From UPXZ01 sp964345395 (GTDB taxonomy: Bacteria > Bacteroidota > Bacteroidia > Bacteroidales > Paludibacteraceae): 9,071 nucleotides of DNA. The notes below the pieces were generated by a model that had not been told where the DNA came from, made no database searches, and saw only the letters and a program-made list of their open reading frames with translations. Below are positions 5,362-9,071 of the stretch, piece by piece; positions within the stretch are counted from its first letter, which is position 1, and each line of letters opens with the position of its first letter. The stretch lies in contig CAYFRA010000060.1 in assembly GCA_964345395.1 (NCBI GenBank), positions 1 to 9,071 on the forward strand. Direction: 5' to 3'. The translations under genes were made by a program, and so were the position numbers.

Positions 5362-7986
5362 TTACAACTGCACCAAAGCCATAGCTCTATCTAATCCTTC
5401 GGGATTTTTTCCTCCTGCTGTAGCAAAGTGAGGCTGACCACCGCCACCTCCTTGAATCTCTTTGGCTGCTGTACGAATGATATTAACAGCATTGTAGCCT
5501 TTTTCGACCAAATCGGGTGATATTAAAACTGTTAGAGAGGGTTTATCGTTGTGCACACTTCCCACAACCACCATAAGTGATGGTATTAGTTTTTTATTCT
5601 CTTCGCTCAGTTTGTTATTGATTTGGAACACCAAAGTTTTGATGGCTTCTGCAGAGAGATTGCTACGGAAACGAATTACGCGTACTCCATTCTCTTCAGA
5701 ACTGTTAGCTATCAACTTGTCGCGTAAGTAAATGATCTGTTCGTGTAAAAACTTATCTACTTCTTTACGCAACTCATTATTCTCTTGCAAAGCTTTCTCA
5801 ATGGCTTTATTCAGGTCGGGCGTGTTGTTAAACAACTCTTTGGCACGGCTAAGTGCATCTTGTTGAAAATCCATCATTTTCTCGACTGCACGACCTGTGA
5901 TAGCCTCAATACGCCTTACACCTGCAGCAATCGAATTTTCTGAAACAATGCGTATCATCCCTATTTCACCAGTTGTATGTACGTGTGTACCTCCACACAA
6001 CTCAGTAGATGTACCAAACTGAATAACTCGAACGGACTCGCCATACTTTTCACCAAAAAGTGCCATAGCACCCATCTCTTTGGCTTCTGCTATAGGGATT
6101 TCTCTCATCTCATTTCGTGAAATGTTTTCACGTACCTTGTGATTGGCTATTTTTTCAATTTCGCGAATCTCCTCTTGCGTTAACTTTTGGAAATGTGAAA
6201 AGTCAAAACGTAAACTTTCGGGGCTTACATAGGAACCTTTTTGTTCAACGTGAGTGCCAAGCACTTCGCGCAATGCCTCGTGAATAAGGTGAGTAGCGGT
6301 ATGATTACGAGCTGTAGCTTTGCGTAAACCTACATCGACCGTGAGTGTAAAATTAGCGGACAAATCATTTGGCAACTGGCTTACCAGATGAACAGATAAA
6401 TTGTTCTCATTTTTCGTATCCCAAACAGCAATATTTTCATCTTCGTTTGTAAGATTACCTTTATCGCCCACTTGACCTCCCATCTCTGCATAAAGCGGAC
6501 TTTGATCAAATACAAGTTGATAATAACTCTTCTTTTTTTCATTCACTTTGCGATAACGCAGGATGTGAGCTTCTGTACTCAAAGTATCATAGCCTACAAA
6601 TTTGCTTTCACCTTCACGCACCACTACCCAGTCACCGGTTTCTACCGCAGCCGCATTGCGTGCTCTATCTTTTTGTTTTTGCATCTCCACATTGAACTCG
6701 TCCATATCGAGTGTCATATTGTTTTCGCGAAGAATCAACTCTGTCAAATCGAGCGGAAAACCGAAAGTGTCATAAAGTGTAAATGCATCGACCCCTGATA
6801 TCTCTTTTTTACCTTGCGATTCAGCAGTTGATATTGTTTTTTCTAAAAGTTTGATCCCATTTTCTAAAGTTCTAAGAAAAGATTCTTCCTCCTCTTTCAC
6901 AACCTTTTCAATCAATGTTTTTTGTGCCAACAATTCAGGGTATGCAGTTCCCATCACTTCACAAAGCACATCGACAAGTCGATACATAAATGCTTCATGT
7001 TGGTTTAAGAAAGTGTAGGCATATCGCACAGCACGACGCAGAATACGACGAATAACATATCCCGCTTTGGCGTTGGAAGGTAGTTGACTATCGGTAATTG
7101 AAAAAGCAATGGTGCGAATATGATCTGCGATAACCCGCATAGCAATATCTATTTTTTCATCTTTTCCATAATCGAAACTTGATAAATCGGCTATTTTTTT
7201 AATAATAGGCTGAAACACATCGGTATCATAGTTGGAAGTTTTGTTTTGCAAAGCCATAGCTAATCTTTCAAAGCCCATACCGGTATCTATCACTTTGGCT
7301 GGAAGTGGCGTAAGTGAACCATCAGATTTTCGGTTGTATTGCATAAACACAAGATTCCAGATTTCAACTACTTGTGGATGATCTTGATTAACAAGTGAAG
7401 CACCTGACACAGCAGTTCTTTCAGCGTCGGGTCTGAGGTCGATGTGGATCTCCGAGCAAGGGCCACAAGGACCAGTATCACCCATTTCCCAGAAATTATC
7501 ATCCTTGTTGCCGTTTATGATTCTATCTTCGGGCAAGTGTCTTTTCCAAATTTCAAAAGCCTCCTCGTCACGCTCCAAACCTTCATTGGGAGAGCCTTCA
7601 AATATAGAGGCATAAAGCCTGTTTTCATCCAAGCCCAAAACATCGGTAAGGTATTCCCACGCCCAATCTACTGCTTCACTTTTGAAATAATCGCCAAAAG
7701 ACCAATTGCCCAACATCTCAAACATAGTGTGGTGATAAGTGTCGTGACCAACCTCGTCTAAATCGTTGTGCTTTCCACTCACTCGCAGACACTTTTGCGA
7801 ATTGGCAATGCGTGGATATTTAATAGGATCGTTGCCGAGTATTATATTTTTAAACTGATTCATACCAGCATTGGTAAACATCAGCGTGGGGTCATCTTTG
7901 ATAACCATTGGAGCCGAAGGCACTATTTTGTGTCCTTTTGATTCAAAAAAATCTAAAAACGATTGTCTAATCTCTTGTGAAGTCAT
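5362..7986 (-). CDS. alaS: Alanine--tRNA ligase
   Basis: This cytoplasmic enzyme charges tRNA-Ala and clears mischarged Ser or Gly. The 874-residue length is that of a full bacterial AlaS. The class II catalytic domain shows FTNAGM (37-42), the motif 2 region from Arg68 through HHTMFEMLGNWSFGDYF (85-101), and motif 3 GMGFER (236-241). The editing domain has its four metal ligands intact: His562 and His566 in HTATH, and Cys664 and His668 in CGGTH. The C-terminal C-Ala domain ends with GGGGGQPHFATAGG (846-859). HNDLDEVGHDTYHH is the form I associate with Bacteroidota AlaS rather than the proteobacterial one. The start at 7986 is the first Met and gives the normal N terminus just ahead of the catalytic core. 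The gene stands alone on the minus strand, and its upstream region is shared with the divergent M23 gene. Confidence 0.98.
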   Translation of the reverse strand: MTSQEIRQSFLDFFESKGHKIVPSAPMVIKDDPTLMFTNAGMNQFKNIILGNDPIKYPRIANSQKCLRVSGKHNDLDEVGHDTYHHTMFEMLGNWSFGDYFKSEAVDWAWEYLTDVLGLDENRLYASIFEGSPNEGLERDEEAFEIWKRHLPEDRIINGNKDDNFWEMGDTGPCGPCSEIHIDLRPDAERTAVSGASLVNQDHPQVVEIWNLVFMQYNRKSDGSLTPLPAKVIDTGMGFERLAMALQNKTSNYDTDVFQPIIKKIADLSSFDYGKDEKIDIAMRVIADHIRTIAFSITDSQLPSNAKAGYVIRRILRRAVRYAYTFLNQHEAFMYRLVDVLCEVMGTAYPELLAQKTLIEKVVKEEEESFLRTLENGIKLLEKTISTAESQGKKEISGVDAFTLYDTFGFPLDLTELILRENNMTLDMDEFNVEMQKQKDRARNAAAVETGDWVVVREGESKFVGYDTLSTEAHILRYRKVNEKKKSYYQLVFDQSPLYAEMGGQVGDKGNLTNEDENIAVWDTKNENNLSVHLVSQLPNDLSANFTLTVDVGLRKATARNHTATHLIHEALREVLGTHVEQKGSYVSPESLRFDFSHFQKLTQEEIREIEKIANHKVRENISRNEMREIPIAEAKEMGAMALFGEKYGESVRVIQFGTSTELCGGTHVHTTGEIGMIRIVSENSIAAGVRRIEAITGRAVEKMMDFQQDALSRAKELFNNTPDLNKAIEKALQENNELRKEVDKFLHEQIIYLRDKLIANSSEENGVRVIRFRSNLSAEAIKTLVFQINNKLSEENKKLIPSLMVVVGSVHNDKPSLTVLISPDLVEKGYNAVNIIRTAAKEIQGGGGGQPHFATAGGKNPEGLDRAMALVQL

Positions 7987-8104
7987 AATGAAATTTTCTA
8001 TTTGATCTACGAATAGAATTTATTTTAATAGTTAATATACAGTTTTTGCGATGGAGAAAGCCTTATAAAATAGGGTTTATATAAATTTCACTCCAAATAA
8101 ACTA

Positions 8105-8112
8105 CAAAAATA
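8105..8112 (-). promoter_or_regulatory. -7 box of a probable alaS promoter
   Basis: On the minus strand TATTTTTG fits TAnnTTTG. The TTG expected at -33 (about 8132-8135) is absent, so support is partial. Transcription from near 8098 would give alaS a leader of about 110 bases. I see no T-box or recognisable riboswitch in that leader, only a weak AT-rich hairpin at 8058-8078. Confidence 0.4.
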
Positions 8113-8124
8113 CATCAAATTTAT

Positions 8125-8132
8125 TACTTTTG
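8125..8132 (+). promoter_or_regulatory. -7 box of a probable promoter for the M23 peptidase gene
   Basis: TACTTTTG, followed by TA, is identical to the -7 boxes used by the tRNA and by the membrane protein gene in this window. No TTG is seen at the -33 distance. The start would be near 8138, 65 bases before ATG 8203. A second match, TAGCTTTG at 8168-8175, also lacks a -33 box and is the alternative. Confidence 0.45.
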
Positions 8133-8202
8133 TAACTATATCCTAAAAAATCAATCAATTAGCAGATTAGCTTTGGGGTATAAATAAATTTTTTCTACAA
8201 AA

Positions 8203-9071
8203 ATGGCTAAAAAAATATTTAGATTTAATCCTGATACAATAGACTACGAAGAGATTCAGGTTACCTTTATGCATCGCTTGCGTAAAGTGCTTTATCATGC
8301 GTTATCAGGAATTTTATTGGGCTTAGGATTCTTCTTTATTTTTGTCTCCATTATCAGATCACCCAAAGAAATTGAACTGTATCGAGAAAAAACACGGATA
8401 GAGGGGCAATACAAAGCATTGAATGCACAAATAGATGATATGCAAGCAATATTGACTGATATTCAGGAGCGTGACGATAATCTGTATCGTGTGATTTTTC
8501 AAGCCGACCCCATTCCTTTAGAATCGAGAACAAGCATTGGTCGCAATATTCAATACTATGAACAGATAAAAAAAAGCACTAATTCGCAAATCGTGGTGGA
8601 AACTACGAAAAACCTCAACAGCTTAAAAAAACAGTTGTATGTGCAATCTCGTTCGTTTGACGAAATTGTATCATTGGTTAAAGATCACGAGAAAATGATG
8701 GATAACATTCCCGCCATCCAACCTATCGCAAATAAAGATTTGACAAGAGTTGCATCGGGCTGGGGATATCGCATTGATCCTGTTTATAGAACAAAAAAAT
8801 TCCATTATGGGATGGACTTCACCTCCCCAACAGGTACAGATGTTTTTGCAACGGGCAACGCAACTGTAAGCAAAGCGGGTTGGACGCAAGGTTATGGAAA
8901 CACCATTAAATTGGACCACGGCTATGGTTATGAAACCCTATATGCACATTTATCTGAGATATTAGTGAAAGAGGGACAAGTTGTAAGCCGTAGTGAGGTG
9001 ATTGGTTTGGTAGGTAACACAGGAAAATCAACTGGACCTCATTTGCATTATGAAGTTCATTTAAAAGGAGA
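8203..9071 (+). CDS. Membrane-anchored M23 family metallopeptidase (peptidoglycan endopeptidase), C-terminus cut by window edge
   Basis: The frame is open from ATG 8203 to the right edge, 289 complete codons. A short cytoplasmic N-terminus is followed by one membrane segment at about 33-51 (ALSGILLGLGFFFIFVSII) and a charged, probably coiled-coil stretch at about 55-95. Next comes a region containing ERDDNLYRVIF, a motif I recall from Bacteroidota M23 proteins. The C-terminal LytM/M23 domain starts near residue 183. Its zinc ligands are His201 and Asp205 (HxxxD) and His282, with catalytic His249 (LYAH) and His280 (HLH), so the site is complete. The expected role is cleavage of peptide cross-links in peptidoglycan, acting in the periplasm from an inner-membrane anchor during growth or division. 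Related proteins run to about 320 residues, so some 30 are missing. There is no Shine-Dalgarno sequence; the leader is A/T-rich. Confidence 0.93.
   Translation, partial: MAKKIFRFNPDTIDYEEIQVTFMHRLRKVLYHALSGILLGLGFFFIFVSIIRSPKEIELYREKTRIEGQYKALNAQIDDMQAILTDIQERDDNLYRVIFQADPIPLESRTSIGRNIQYYEQIKKSTNSQIVVETTKNLNSLKKQLYVQSRSFDEIVSLVKDHEKMMDNIPAIQPIANKDLTRVASGWGYRIDPVYRTKKFHYGMDFTSPTGTDVFATGNATVSKAGWTQGYGNTIKLDHGYGYETLYAHLSEILVKEGQVVSRSEVIGLVGNTGKSTGPHLHYEVHLKG

Noticed and set aside
5549..7761. Plus-strand open frames of 60-108 codons inside alaS
   Set aside because: All lie antisense to a fully conserved AlaS. The translations are Cys/His/Ile-rich with no domain, as expected from codon bias of the opposite strand.
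8058..8078. Hairpin AAGCCTT / AGGGTTT in the alaS leader, considered as a T-box or attenuator
   Set aside because: It has seven pairs with two wobbles. There is no T-box sequence, no terminator/antiterminator pair and no specifier loop, and T-boxes are not expected in this phylum.
8671..8919. Minus-strand open frame of 82 codons
   Set aside because: It is antisense to the M23 catalytic domain, which has all its metal ligands in the plus frame.

Overview
The window looks like a piece of a Bacteroidota chromosome, probably order Bacteroidales. Several independent signs agree. The DNA is AT-rich. Start codons are preceded by A-rich leaders without Shine-Dalgarno sequences. Several intergenic regions carry the Bacteroidota sigma factor signature (TAnnTTTG at -7, in two cases with TTTG 19 bases upstream). 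The proteins are typical of the group: a lipoprotein M3 peptidase, a Bacteroidota-style AlaS, and a membrane-anchored M23 peptidase that starts next to alaS and is transcribed away from it. The 100-N run at 5031-5130 shows that this is a draft scaffold.

Layout from left to right: a tRNA with anticodon CAU, cut by the left edge (minus strand, 1-54); a YihX-like HAD phosphatase (166-783, +); ribF, the bifunctional FMN/FAD synthesis enzyme (886-1818, +); a Dcp-like M3 peptidyl-dipeptidase lipoprotein (1876-3975, +); a strong intrinsic terminator whose U-tract overlaps the next promoter (3996-4058); a polytopic membrane protein of unknown function (from 4077, +) that runs into the N gap; a 200-base non-coding stretch with a compact palindromic element, a second inverted repeat and a 9-base tandem repeat (5161-5361); alaS on the minus strand (5362-7986); a divergent promoter region (7987-8202); and an M23 peptidoglycan hydrolase cut by the right edge (8203-9071, +).

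The genes are mostly housekeeping: translation (tRNA, AlaS), flavin cofactor synthesis (RibF), envelope peptide turnover (Dcp-like) and cell-wall remodelling (M23). They do not form one pathway. ribF and the peptidase gene are the only pair likely to be co-transcribed, because no recognisable promoter lies in the 57 bases between them. All catalytic motifs that I could check in RibF, AlaS, the M3 peptidase and the M23 peptidase are intact. I found no mobile element, CRISPR array, toxin-antitoxin pair or defence system, and nothing that amounts to a new biological system. The points worth a second look are regulatory and structural: face-to-face promoters at 86-136, the terminator/promoter overlap at 3996-4058, the palindromic element beside the assembly gap, and the unresolved end of the membrane protein gene.
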